Below, one piece after another: positions 37,901-45,431 of a stretch of DNA of 64,000 nucleotides; positions within the stretch are counted from its first letter, which is position 1, and each line of letters opens with the position of its first letter. Origin of the DNA: Polaribacter marinus. GTDB taxonomy: Bacteria > Bacteroidota > Bacteroidia > Flavobacteriales > Flavobacteriaceae. A program made the translations under genes and the position numbers. The DNA lies in contig NZ_JAKQYM010000003.1 in NCBI RefSeq assembly GCF_022662535.1, forward strand, positions 1-64,000, in the 5' to 3' direction. A model generated the notes under the pieces. That model was not told the DNA's origin. It made no database searches and saw nothing but the letters and a program-made list of their open reading frames with translations.

Positions 37901-38189
37901 TCGTTTTAGAGCAATTTTCTTAACATCTTTAACCACAATTGCTGGTTTAGCTCCCTTAATGTTAGAAAAAAGTAGACAAGCACAATTTTTAATTCCTATG
38001 GCAATTTCTATTTCTTACGGAATTGCTATTGCAACTATTTTAACATTGGTAATGTTGCCATTGTTATTATCTGTTTCTAACTCTATAAAAGTGGGCATAA
38101 AATGGCTAAAAACAGGAGAGAAAGTAACAAAAGAAGAGGTAGAAAGTGCTATTATAGAATCTAAATTTGATGAAAATGAAGGTCATTAA
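34989..38189 (+). CDS. Efflux RND transporter permease subunit
   Basis: A 1066-residue inner-membrane pump of the HAE-1 (AcrB) family. Twelve membrane segments fall in two halves, with two large periplasmic loops. The proton-relay Asp pair of TM4 is seen in IGILVDDGIVIGENIYHH. The second half has GIMVNDGLVLIGKFNSYLKEG. It starts immediately after the adaptor stop codon. Substrates cannot be assigned from sequence. Confidence 0.93.
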   Translation: MKKLITYFIKYPVAVNVFIIAFVAFGLVGAFSMKSSFFPLTDSELINISLAYPGASPQEMEEGVVLKIEDNLKGIVGVERVTSVSRENSATVNIEVEKGKDIDVVLTDVKNAVDRVPSFPSGMEPAVIAKVESIRPTISFTVSGENIPLKSLKQYARNIENDIRGIEGISQVAISGFPDEEIEIAVKENDLRAYNLSFTDVATAIQRANILITGGNIKTPQEDYLIRASNRSYYGIELQNLIVRTEPNGNIIRLKDIAEVKDTWSETPDRLYYNGNLAIDISISNTNNEDLLSSADRIKEYIHKFNQENQNVYLNITNDRSVTLQGRTKLLVENGVIGILLVLFFLALFLNLRLAIWVAFGLPVAFLGMFVLAAQFDVTINILSLFGMIIVIGILVDDGIVIGENIYHHYYDLGKSKIQAAIDGTMEVIPPIVSAILTTIIAFSTLFFVDGRIGNFFSEVSTIVLLTLTVSLIEALIILPAHIAHSKALDRKRLENGNEAKKNVIDAFFNKVNKFADGGLTKINEKFYVPFLKFSLKNKIFSFSIPIALLIFSLSSIGGGVVRTSFFPSVASDRIQVTLNMPQGTNEHITDSIISSIEEKVWLVNKEYTKKQSGNDDVVQNVIKRVGPGSANATLNINLLPGEKREFSSPEITSSIRDKVGKVYGVESLIFGSGGNFGGNPVAVSLLGNNIDELKAAKEELKLELENNALLKDIADNDPAGIKEVSITLKDNAYLLGLNLQSVMAQIRYGFFGLQAQRFQRGQDEIKVWVRYNKKDRSSIKDLDDMRIVAPNGTRIPFSEIGNYQIKRGDIAINHLNGKREIQVTADLKDAKESATEILDDIKTRVMPQIISKYHSVTPLYEGQNREAKKTIDSLEWLKWIILALIYIVIAFTFRSYSQPILLLLMIPFSMIGVVWGHFIHGFSINILSWLGIIALVGIMVNDGLVLIGKFNSYLKEGRKFDDALIAAGQSRFRAIFLTSLTTIAGLAPLMLEKSRQAQFLIPMAISISYGIAIATILTLVMLPLLLSVSNSIKVGIKWLKTGEKVTKEEVESAIIESKFDENEGH

Positions 38190-39495
38190 AAAAAGTATGT
38201 TGTTTGTTGTTTTTTTATCAACATTACAAGGAATTTCACAAGAAATTTTAACAAAGAAAGAAGCTTTAAAAATTACATTAGAAAACAACTTTGGGGTTAA
38301 AGTTGCTAATAATAATGTAGAGATAGCCAAAAACAATACAAGTATTTATAATACCGGTTTTTTGCCAACAGCTTCTGTTAGTTCTGGCGCTAATTATAGA
38401 AGAGATAATCAAACAATTAATAGACAAGATGGTACCTCTACAAGTATAAATGGAGCGGTAACAAAGTCTTATAATGCATCTTTAAATCTAAACTATACGA
38501 TTTTTGATGGTTTGGGCAGAAAGTACAATTATCAGCAATTAAAAGAAACATATAATTTAACGGAATTAGAGGCAAAGGAAACAATTGAAAATACTTACTT
38601 ACAGTTGTTTACAGTGTACTTTCAAATTGCTAGATTGTCAGAAAATAAGGCAAATTTAAAGGAAGCATTATCCATTTCTAAACAAAGATTACAACGTGCA
38701 CAATATCAATATGAATATGGACAGTCTACAAAGTTAGAGTTGTTAAATGCAGAGGTTGATGTAAACAATGATAGTATTACATTAATAAATGCAAACCAAC
38801 AATTAAGCAATGCAAAACGAGGGCTAAATGTTATTTTAGGAGTAAAAAAGGATGTGAATTATAAGGTTGAAACTCAAGTTGATTTTAATAAAATGATAAA
38901 TTTTGAAGATTTACATCAAAAAACAATTGCAAATAATACAGTATTAAAACAAAATGAAAAAAACATTGCTATTAGCGAGTTTAATATCAAAATAAATAAA
39001 GCAAATTATTTACCTTCTTTGGGTTTAAATACTTCTTATAATTGGAATAAAAGTGAAAACCCTGCAACATCTTTTTTAGCAGCTTCTACTTCTAATGGAT
39101 TGAATGCTGGTTTAAGTTTGTCTTGGAATTTATTTGATGGAGGAAGTACTAAAACCAACATTTCTAATGCAAAAATTGCATTAGAAAATCAGCAAATTTT
39201 ATTAGAAGAACAAAAAGTAACTATAGAGAATAATCTTAAAAATACTTGGGAAAACTATCAAAATCAATTGTTTATTTTAAAAGCTCAAGAAAAAAATGTT
39301 TTAACTACACAGAATAATTTTGATAGAAGTACAGAACGTTACAAATTAGGACAAATTACCTCTATAGAGTTTAGACAGGCTCAGATTAACTTAATTAACT
39401 CTAAAACAGCTTTAAACAATGCTAAGTTTGACGCAAAACTAATCGAATTACAATTGCTACAATTAAGTGGCGATATTTTAAATGTAAATTTTTAG
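38176..39495 (+). CDS. TolC family outer-membrane channel
   Basis: About 440 residues. A signal peptide ends near GISQE, followed by two TolC repeats rich in coiled coil (LTKKEALKITLENNFGVKVANNN; YKLGQITSIEFRQAQINLINSKTALNNAKFD). It provides the outer-membrane exit duct for the RND pump encoded upstream. The start is uncertain between ATG 38170 and ATG 38176. Both overlap the end of the permease gene by up to 20 bases and indicate translational coupling. Confidence 0.9.
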   Translation: MKVIKKSMLFVVFLSTLQGISQEILTKKEALKITLENNFGVKVANNNVEIAKNNTSIYNTGFLPTASVSSGANYRRDNQTINRQDGTSTSINGAVTKSYNASLNLNYTIFDGLGRKYNYQQLKETYNLTELEAKETIENTYLQLFTVYFQIARLSENKANLKEALSISKQRLQRAQYQYEYGQSTKLELLNAEVDVNNDSITLINANQQLSNAKRGLNVILGVKKDVNYKVETQVDFNKMINFEDLHQKTIANNTVLKQNEKNIAISEFNIKINKANYLPSLGLNTSYNWNKSENPATSFLAASTSNGLNAGLSLSWNLFDGGSTKTNISNAKIALENQQILLEEQKVTIENNLKNTWENYQNQLFILKAQEKNVLTTQNNFDRSTERYKLGQITSIEFRQAQINLINSKTALNNAKFDAKLIELQLLQLSGDILNVNF

Positions 39496-39561
39496 AAACT
39501 GATTTTTATCATAATTTTTATTTAAACTATATTGTAGCTTTGAATTTAAAATTAGAATACT

Positions 39562-39696
39562 ATGAACTTTTTAAATACACCACTAGTTTCTTGGGTAAAT
39601 GGCACAATTATGATAGGTATTTTTGCTTTAGTTGTTGTTGGTTTGGTTGTAGCAGTTTATTTATTAATGAGTAACGATAAGGCTAAAAAGGAATAA
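39562..39696 (+). CDS. Small hypothetical membrane protein (44 aa)
   Basis: A 44-codon frame (ATG to TAA) in the gap after the TolC gene. It encodes MNFLNTPLVSWVNGT, a transmembrane helix (IMIGIFALVVVGLVVAVYLLM) and a charged tail NDKAKKE. Its stop codon lies directly against a strong terminator, so the transcript appears to end with this gene. I know small flavobacterial proteins of this general design but cannot name a family. Confidence 0.55.
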   Translation: MNFLNTPLVSWVNGTIMIGIFALVVVGLVVAVYLLMSNDKAKKE

Positions 39697-39733
39697 AAAA
39701 AACCAAGCTTATAATGATAAGCTTGGTTTTTTA
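39697..39733. terminator. Bidirectional intrinsic terminator
   Basis: An extended stem ACCAAGCTTAT / ATAAGCTTGGT with loop AATG is flanked by an A tract and a T tract. It ends the 44-residue gene on the plus strand and the large outer-membrane protein gene on the minus strand. Confidence 0.93.
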
Positions 39734-39755
39734 TTGTTTTAAGTACAGTGGTTTA

Positions 39756-42497
39756 TTAACCTCTGTATCTCATTCTAGATTTAGGCTCAAACTTCTTTCC
39801 TGCTTTTCCTAAACTATTAAATTTCCATGTAAAAGTTAACATTGCGTATTGTTTTAGAACAGTACTAGAAGAATCTTGAATATAATCTTCTGTAGCAACT
39901 CTTCTAGCATTTGTATTTTGATTTAATATATCATAAATTTTTATACCAATAGCTCCTTGATCTTTTAAGATAGAATAACGTAAAGTTGTATTCCAAAACC
40001 AAGCACTTTTTTGAAACCCATCTGCAATATTTGGATTGAAATTATATCTTATGTCATTTCGCCATTCTAATTTTTTTGGTAAAAAAGTAGCAGTTTCTAT
40101 AGTAACATCGTGACTTGTAAAGTTTTTATCACTAAAACTTTCTATATCGTAAGTGTTTTTATTAAAAGAGATTGAATATGAAGGTCTAATTTGTAATACT
40201 TTGTCCCACATAAAGTCAAAACCAAACCTTGGAGAAACAGTAGCTGTTTTACTAGAATATTGTACTCCATTGTTAAAGTTGATGTTTTTATTATAGTTTC
40301 CAAAAACTCTAAATTCTGATTTTAAACTACCAAAATCTTCCCATTTTTTTGTTTTACTATAGCTACCTCCTCCTTGAATGCTATAAAAACCATCTACATT
40401 GGCATAAGAAGTTTCTCTAATAAGGGTATTAGGGTCTATAATTGTATTTCCAACAACTCTATCGTTTGTTATTGTAACATTTGCAAAAGCCCAAAAACCA
40501 GTTCTTTCTTTCCAATTAAAATTAGAGGCTCCAAAACGAATACTATGTGTTTTTGTAGGCTTTAATTCTGGGTTACCAGTAACAATATTTAGTGGGTTAG
40601 ATTCGTCTCTAAATGGTTGTAATTGAGATAATGAAGGAGTACCATTTCTAAAATTATATCTAAATCGATAGCTACTTGTTCTATCTTTTCTAAATCTTAG
40701 ATTTATACCATATTCTAAATTGTTAAACTCTCTTTCTAAATTTGTTTGTGGCCTTAGATAATCTTTATTTTGAAGAGTTCTGTTTACGTAGGCTACTTGA
40801 GCAGATGTAGACCATTTTTTATTTCTAAATTCTAATTTTGCGCTAGGCCTTTTAACTTTATCTAAGTATTCGAAATCGGTACTTAATAAGTCACTGAAAT
40901 CTGTGTAATCATTAGTGATTTGATCAAAATTAAAAGTACTTCTTCTACTTTGTGTGTTTGTGTTAGAATATTGATATGCAATATCTAAATAAAAGAGTTT
41001 AGGTAACAACGGAAAGCGATAAGTAAATTCACTTCCAATTTCTTTTATATCAGAATTTCCATCAGAATATTGATCTCTGATTATTTGATCTGGATTTGTT
41101 CCGTATACATTGGTCTCAGATTTTACTAAATCTTCAGTTTCAGATTTTCTAAAATTAGCGGTTAATTCTACTCTTAAAAAAGCACCTTTACTACCAAATC
41201 TTTTGGTTAAACTTATCTCGTTATCAAATTTCTTAATATTAGAATCCGCAATAGAATTAGAATTTGAGTCGTTGGTAAGTGTGTTGCTGTTATTAAAACT
41301 TTCAGAATTACTTGTATATGTGTTTTTATTTAAATCTGCATTAAAATCAGATTCAATATCAATTCTAAAAGTACTGTCAACCTCTATCTCAAAGTCGATA
41401 CTTGCATCATGACTATCACTTTCATTAAAAGAAGTGTTGTTAGAATTTGTAAAAAAGCTAGTTCCATCAGATAAAAAGGTTTCTTTGTTTGTAGTTGTTT
41501 TATTATCAGAATCACTGTTTTTATAGAAATAGTCACTAGAAAGTTCAAAAACTTTACCAAATGCGTTTATGTAGTTTAAACCATAATTGTTTGAAGTTAC
41601 AATACCTTGTCCACCACCAAAACTTCTATTGTTTCCACCAAATTGTGATCTCTGATTACCAAAACTAAAACCTGGTGAGTTTATGTTATTTCCACCTGCT
41701 AAAAGCCCAATTCTTTCGCTTTGTTGAAAACGAGTTGCCATACCTGCATATTCATATCGATCATCTGTACCTATTCCTGCTGCAGCTTTACCAAAGTAAC
41801 CTTTGTTATTTTCTTTTTTAATTGTTAGATTTATTGTTTTATTTTCTCCATCAGAATCCTCACCAGAAAAAGCTTGTGCATTTGTTTTTGTATCTGTAAT
41901 TTGGATTTTTTCAATAATATCTTTTGTTAGGTTTCTAGTGGTAATTGTTGGGTCATTACCAAAAAAAGGTTTTCCGTTTACTAATATTTTATTAACAGAT
42001 TTTCCATTAACAGTAATATTACCTTCGGCATCTACCTCTACACCTGGAAGTTTTTTTAGTAAATCTTCTACATTAGCATCTGCTTTTGTTTTAAAAGATT
42101 TTACATTAAATTCTACTGTATCTTTTTTAATAGTTATTGGAGCCGTAGATCTAATTACAACTGCATCTAATACATTTGCGGGCTTCAGATTGATAATACC
42201 AATGTTTTGACTTTTTGCATCAATTATTTTGCTGTAAGGCTCAAAACCAAGATAAGAAACAACTAACTTTATTTTAGCATCAGCTGTTTTACCAGAAACA
42301 TTAAAATAACCTTTAGAGTTTGTAATGGTATATGCCACAACACTACTATCTTTTAATCGTTCAGTATGTACTGTTGCAGATTCTAGGAACTCATTATCTT
42401 CTGTAGATTTTATAGTTCCTGTAATCTCAAAATTTTTCGTTTGTGAATAAGTTATGCAGCTAAAAAGGATGCTAGTAAGAAAAAGTATTTTCTTCAT
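39756..42497 (-). CDS. Outer-membrane beta-barrel protein with carboxypeptidase-like regulatory domain
   Basis: A 913-residue outer-membrane protein. After the signal peptide (to TYSQ) comes a carboxypeptidase-regulatory-like Ig fold (FEITGTIKSTEDNEFLESATVHT). A plug-like domain follows (VEDLLKKLPGVEVDAEGNITVNGKSVNKILVNGKPF), then a long TonB-receptor-type barrel. It belongs to the Bacteroidetes 'outer membrane beta-barrel family' related to TonB-dependent receptors; a typical TonB box is not evident. Ligand unknown. It is divergent from the Crp/Fnr gene and has a perfect palindrome in its promoter region. Confidence 0.85.
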   Translation of the reverse strand: MKKILFLTSILFSCITYSQTKNFEITGTIKSTEDNEFLESATVHTERLKDSSVVAYTITNSKGYFNVSGKTADAKIKLVVSYLGFEPYSKIIDAKSQNIGIINLKPANVLDAVVIRSTAPITIKKDTVEFNVKSFKTKADANVEDLLKKLPGVEVDAEGNITVNGKSVNKILVNGKPFFGNDPTITTRNLTKDIIEKIQITDTKTNAQAFSGEDSDGENKTINLTIKKENNKGYFGKAAAGIGTDDRYEYAGMATRFQQSERIGLLAGGNNINSPGFSFGNQRSQFGGNNRSFGGGQGIVTSNNYGLNYINAFGKVFELSSDYFYKNSDSDNKTTTNKETFLSDGTSFFTNSNNTSFNESDSHDASIDFEIEVDSTFRIDIESDFNADLNKNTYTSNSESFNNSNTLTNDSNSNSIADSNIKKFDNEISLTKRFGSKGAFLRVELTANFRKSETEDLVKSETNVYGTNPDQIIRDQYSDGNSDIKEIGSEFTYRFPLLPKLFYLDIAYQYSNTNTQSRRSTFNFDQITNDYTDFSDLLSTDFEYLDKVKRPSAKLEFRNKKWSTSAQVAYVNRTLQNKDYLRPQTNLEREFNNLEYGINLRFRKDRTSSYRFRYNFRNGTPSLSQLQPFRDESNPLNIVTGNPELKPTKTHSIRFGASNFNWKERTGFWAFANVTITNDRVVGNTIIDPNTLIRETSYANVDGFYSIQGGGSYSKTKKWEDFGSLKSEFRVFGNYNKNINFNNGVQYSSKTATVSPRFGFDFMWDKVLQIRPSYSISFNKNTYDIESFSDKNFTSHDVTIETATFLPKKLEWRNDIRYNFNPNIADGFQKSAWFWNTTLRYSILKDQGAIGIKIYDILNQNTNARRVATEDYIQDSSSTVLKQYAMLTFTWKFNSLGKAGKKFEPKSRMRYRG

Positions 42498-42565
42498 TAT
42501 TATGGTTGATTAAATTTAACTTGAGTAAGTGTAACTAATTTTTTGAGCAAAGGTTTAATTAAAAA

Positions 42566-42577
42566 TGTGAATTCACA
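42566..42577. promoter_or_regulatory. Palindromic operator candidate TGTGAATTCACA
   Basis: A perfect 12-base palindrome in the gap between the outer-membrane protein gene (minus) and the Crp/Fnr gene (plus). On the minus strand AACCTTTG (42555 to 42548) resembles a -7 box. That would place the palindrome over the -33 region of the minus-strand promoter, a position typical of a repressor. The half-site TGTGA is also that of classical CRP sites, but the spacing is shorter (2 rather than 6 bases). Confidence 0.45.
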
Positions 42578-42684
42578 CTCTTTTTAACACAACTTTAAGA
42601 AATTAAAGGTCTAACTGCTAAAAGAGTTATCGGTATCAGATTTAAATGATTTATATTTATATTTTAATAGAAAGCTTTAAGAGT

Positions 42685-43317
42685 ATGAATAATAAATTCG
42701 ATTTAAATTTTGCTTATCTTTTTGAAGAAGAACTGATAAATGAAATTAACGAAATTGGGGTGCTAAAACAATTTAAAGCAGACTCTACAATTATAGAAGT
42801 TGGAGATTATATAAAGTCTATGCCTTTATTAATTTCTGGGGCAATTAAGATTCTTAGAGAAGATGAAAATGGAGAAGAGTTAGTTTTATATTATTTAGAA
42901 AAAGGAGACACATGTGCAATGACTCTTTCTTGTTGCATGGGACAAACCAAAAGTAAGATTAGAGCTGTTGCAGAAACCAATGTAGAGTTGATTATGTTGC
43001 CCAAAGAAAAAATGGCAGAATGGTTAGGGAAATACAAAACTTGGCAAGCTTATATTTTACAAACTTATCATTATAGATTAGATGAACTTTTAGAAGCTTT
43101 AGATACAATTGCTTTTTTAAAAATGGATGAGCGTCTTTTTAAATATCTTAAAGACAAAGCTATGGTTACTCATGATGATCTTTTACATGTTACTCATAAA
43201 GAAATTTCTGAAGACCTACATACTTCTAGAGTTGTGATTTCTAGGTTGTTAAAGAAATTAGAAAATGAAAGTAAAATCAAACTTTTTAGAAATAGTATAA
43301 AAGTTTTAGAACTGTAA
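42685..43317 (+). CDS. Crp/Fnr family transcriptional regulator with Cys-rich sensor domain
   Basis: A 210-residue regulator. The cNMP-binding-type beta-roll (about 20-115) carries Cys77, Cys83 and Cys84 in GDTCAMTLSCCMG, where the effector pocket of CRP would be. It lacks the N-terminal Cys cluster of E. coli FNR. The dimerisation helix is at about 118-145. The winged helix (167-205) has recognition helix SRVVISRLLKKLE. Aligned to FNR, the Ser-Arg pair is kept but the DNA-contacting Glu209 becomes Val, so it should read a different half-site from TTGAT. I chose ATG 42685 over 42646. The gene lies next to five GTAAC-N4-GTTAC sites, one of which overlaps its own stop codon. Confidence 0.88.
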   Translation: MNNKFDLNFAYLFEEELINEINEIGVLKQFKADSTIIEVGDYIKSMPLLISGAIKILREDENGEELVLYYLEKGDTCAMTLSCCMGQTKSKIRAVAETNVELIMLPKEKMAEWLGKYKTWQAYILQTYHYRLDELLEALDTIAFLKMDERLFKYLKDKAMVTHDDLLHVTHKEISEDLHTSRVVISRLLKKLENESKIKLFRNSIKVLEL

Positions 43318-43357
43318 CATTAGTTACTGTTTAATAATAATACAGCCCTTATTTTTG
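43314..43357 (+). promoter_or_regulatory. Crp/Fnr-type site GTAACattaGTTAC with -7 box, cytochrome c promoter
   Basis: The palindrome is at 43314-43327 (centre 43320.5) and TATTTTTG, a full match to TAnnTTTG, is at 43350-43357. The centre is 29.5 bp before the box, which puts the site near -41.5 of the inferred transcription start. The site overlaps the stop codon of the regulator gene. The cytochrome c ATG is at 43371. Confidence 0.75.
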
Positions 43358-43370
43358 TAATAAAAAAAAG

Positions 43371-44327
43371 ATGAAACCCTTTACGTTGTTAATTGTATTT
43401 GTTTTTATGTTTAGTTGTAAAGACTCTCAAAAACCTTCTTATTCTAAAAAGAAGAAAGTTTCTAGCACAATTAAAGAACAAGAACACCCTGGTAAAAAAC
43501 TAATGAAAACAAATTGTTATGTTTGTCATAGCCCATCTACAACAACAGGGAATAGAATTGCTCCTCCGATGATTGCTGTTAAAAATCATTATATCTCAGA
43601 AAACACAACCAAAGAACAGTTTGTAAAATCAATTCAAGATTGGATAAAGAACCCAGCAAAAGAAAAGGCAAAAATGTTTGGAGCTGTAAAACGTTTTGGT
43701 GTGATGCCAAAACAAGTTTTTCCAGAAAAAGTGATCAAAGAAATTTCAGAATATATGTTTGATAATAAAATTGAAACTCCAAAAGGAGTTGAAGATCATT
43801 TTAATAAAAACAATCAAAACCCTCAAGAAGCTAATAATAAGGAATCATATTCTGAAAGAGGTTTAAATTATGCATTAACAACAAAAACGGTTTTAGGAAA
43901 AAACTTAATGGGTAAGATCCAAAAAGAAGGCACTTTGGCTGCGTTAAAGTTTTGCAATGTAAAAGCATATCCCTTAACAGATAGTATGTCGGTTGTACAT
44001 AATGCAAACATTAAAAGAGTTTCAGACAAACCTAGAAATATTAAAAATTTGGCAAATGCTAAAGAACAAGAATACATTGCTATTTTTAAAGAAGATGTTA
44101 AATCAAAAAAAGAATCAGAACCCATTGTTGTAACATCTGCAGAGAATGTAAAATTTTATTATCCAATTAAAACAAATAGTATGTGTTTACAGTGTCATGG
44201 TAAACCAACATCAGACATAAAAGCAGAAACATTTGCAGAAATAAAAAAAATGTATCCTAAGGATTTAGCTACAGGTTACAAAGAGAATCAAGTTAGAGGA
44301 ATTTGGAGTATTACATTTAACAAATAA
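43371..44327 (+). CDS. Lipoprotein fusion of cytochrome c and Tll0287-like (DUF3365) haem domain
   Basis: 318 residues. The lipobox ends at Cys16 (MFSCKD). The first domain is a class I cytochrome c with CYVCH (49-53) and a likely axial Met112 in RFGVMPKQ. The second domain (about 158-318) resembles the Tll0287-like/DUF3365 family and ends with a second haem site, CLQCH (272-276). The protein should be a two-haem, periplasm-facing electron carrier or sensor. It is preceded by a Crp/Fnr-type promoter and followed after 13 bases by thioredoxin. Confidence 0.85.
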   Translation: MKPFTLLIVFVFMFSCKDSQKPSYSKKKKVSSTIKEQEHPGKKLMKTNCYVCHSPSTTTGNRIAPPMIAVKNHYISENTTKEQFVKSIQDWIKNPAKEKAKMFGAVKRFGVMPKQVFPEKVIKEISEYMFDNKIETPKGVEDHFNKNNQNPQEANNKESYSERGLNYALTTKTVLGKNLMGKIQKEGTLAALKFCNVKAYPLTDSMSVVHNANIKRVSDKPRNIKNLANAKEQEYIAIFKEDVKSKKESEPIVVTSAENVKFYYPIKTNSMCLQCHGKPTSDIKAETFAEIKKMYPKDLATGYKENQVRGIWSITFNK

Positions 44328-44340
44328 AAATAATTTTGGC

Positions 44341-44634
44341 ATGAGTAAGTTTTTAGAGATTATTAATCAAGAAAAACCCGTATTAGTAGACTTTTTTGCA
44401 GAATGGTGCGGACCCTGTAAAATGATGAGCCCAGTTTTAAAAGAAGTAAAAGATACTTTAGGAGAAAAGGTGTCTATTATTAAAATAGATGTTGATAAAA
44501 ATCAACCTTTAGCAGCAAAATATCAAGTAAAAGGGGTTCCAACTCTACTGCTTTTTAAGAATGGCAAACAAGTTTGGAGACAATCTGGAGTTGTTCAAAA
44601 AAAAGATTTAGTTTCAATCATTAATAGTTTTTAG
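44341..44634 (+). CDS. trxA: Thioredoxin
   Basis: A 97-residue cytoplasmic thioredoxin with the redox site WCGPC (Cys23, Cys26), the conserved KIDVDKNQPLAAKYQVKGVPT segment split by cis-Pro, and the C-terminal VVQKKDLVSII. It lacks a signal peptide. It lies 13 bases after the cytochrome c gene and before a terminator, so it is predicted to share that gene's promoter. Confidence 0.93.
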   Translation: MSKFLEIINQEKPVLVDFFAEWCGPCKMMSPVLKEVKDTLGEKVSIIKIDVDKNQPLAAKYQVKGVPTLLLFKNGKQVWRQSGVVQKKDLVSIINSF

Positions 44635-44656
44635 TTAGTTTTTTAATAGTAGTTAG

Positions 44657-44688
44657 AAAATCACTTGTTTTTTACAGGTGATTTTTTA
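44657..44688 (+). terminator. Intrinsic terminator after trxA
   Basis: The stem AAATCACTTG / CAGGTGATTT has one G-T pair and a short T-rich loop, with a T tract after it. It separates the cytochrome c-trxA unit from the methyltransferase gene. Confidence 0.8.
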
Positions 44689-44710
44689 TTTAATAAGGAA
44701 AAGTTTAAGG

Positions 44711-45295
44711 ATGAATTTAACAGAAGGTTTTTGGGATAATAAATATAAAAACAATAAAATTGGTTGGGATTTAGGTGAAATTTCTCCACCTTTAAAAACG
44801 TATTTTAACCAATTAAAGAACAAACAAATAAAAATTTTGATCCCTGGTGGAGGTAATTCTTACGAAGCAGAATATCTTTTTAATAAAGGATTTACAAATG
44901 TTTTTGTTGTAGACCTGTCAATAACGGCATTAAATAATATTAAAAAAAGAGTCCCAAGTTTTCCATCATCACAACTTATTCATGCTAATTTTTTTGATTT
45001 GAATATTACTTTTGACTTGGTGATAGAACAAACATTTTTTTGTGCAATTGATCCTGATTTAAGAAAAAATTATGCTTCAAAAATAAAAGATTTATTAATA
45101 GAAAAAGGAAAGTTAGTTGGATTGCTTTTTAACGCAAAACTAAATGAAGATCACCCTCCTTTTGGAGGACATAAAAAAGAATATTTAGAAATTTTTAAAC
45201 CTTATTTCGATATTAAACTAATGGAAGAAGCATACAATTCAATTAAATCTAGACAAGGTTTAGAGTTGTTTTTTCAGGTTCAGAAAAAAGAATGA
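44711..45295 (+). CDS. TPMT-family SAM-dependent methyltransferase
   Basis: About 194 residues of the thiopurine S-methyltransferase family. The N-terminus MNLTEGFWDNKYKNNKIGWDLGE is the family's substrate-side signature, in which a Trp-Asp pair follows the Ile-Gly. The SAM site is LIPGGGNSYEAEYL, and VVDLS follows. A later EQTFFCAIDP block is also conserved. Bacterial members methylate thiols, selenium or tellurium species. The start is ATG 44711; the longer frame begins inside the terminator. Its place between thioredoxin and peroxiredoxin suggests thiol or chalcogen detoxification, which is an inference. Confidence 0.82.
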   Translation: MNLTEGFWDNKYKNNKIGWDLGEISPPLKTYFNQLKNKQIKILIPGGGNSYEAEYLFNKGFTNVFVVDLSITALNNIKKRVPSFPSSQLIHANFFDLNITFDLVIEQTFFCAIDPDLRKNYASKIKDLLIEKGKLVGLLFNAKLNEDHPPFGGHKKEYLEIFKPYFDIKLMEEAYNSIKSRQGLELFFQVQKKE

Positions 45296-45350
45296 AATAA
45301 ATTGTTCCTTATTTATTGCAATTCTTAGTAGACTTTAAAAAAGGTGTTGT

Positions 45351-45394
45351 GTAACAAAAGTTTCAAATAGATTTATTTTATAGCTTTATCTTTA
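45351..45394 (+). promoter_or_regulatory. Crp/Fnr-type site GTAACaaaaGTTTC with -7 box, peroxiredoxin promoter
   Basis: The palindrome with one mismatch is at 45351-45364 (centre 45357.5). TATCTTTA (seven of eight bases when the two free positions count as matches) is at 45387-45394. The spacing is again 29.5 bp. The peroxiredoxin ATG is at 45432. Confidence 0.7.
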
Positions 45395-45431
45395 TGGTAT
45401 AGATTAATGCAATAGTTTAAAATAAGTAATT

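Noticed and set aside
41110..42210. Plus-strand frames of 100-135 codons opposite the outer-membrane barrel gene
   Set aside because: They lie fully inside a well-supported gene, are Ser/Leu/Phe-rich as expected of antisense to Asn/Lys/Glu-rich coding, and have no promoter.
42531..42544. GTAAC-TAAT-TTTTT as a sixth Crp/Fnr-type site
   Set aside because: Only one half-site is present and no TAnnTTTG-like box stands at 29.5 bp on either side.
42646..42684. Longer N-terminus for the Crp/Fnr protein
   Set aside because: The extra 13 residues (MIYIYILIESFKS) overlap a TATATTTA promoter-like stretch, and family members begin near MNNKFDLNF.
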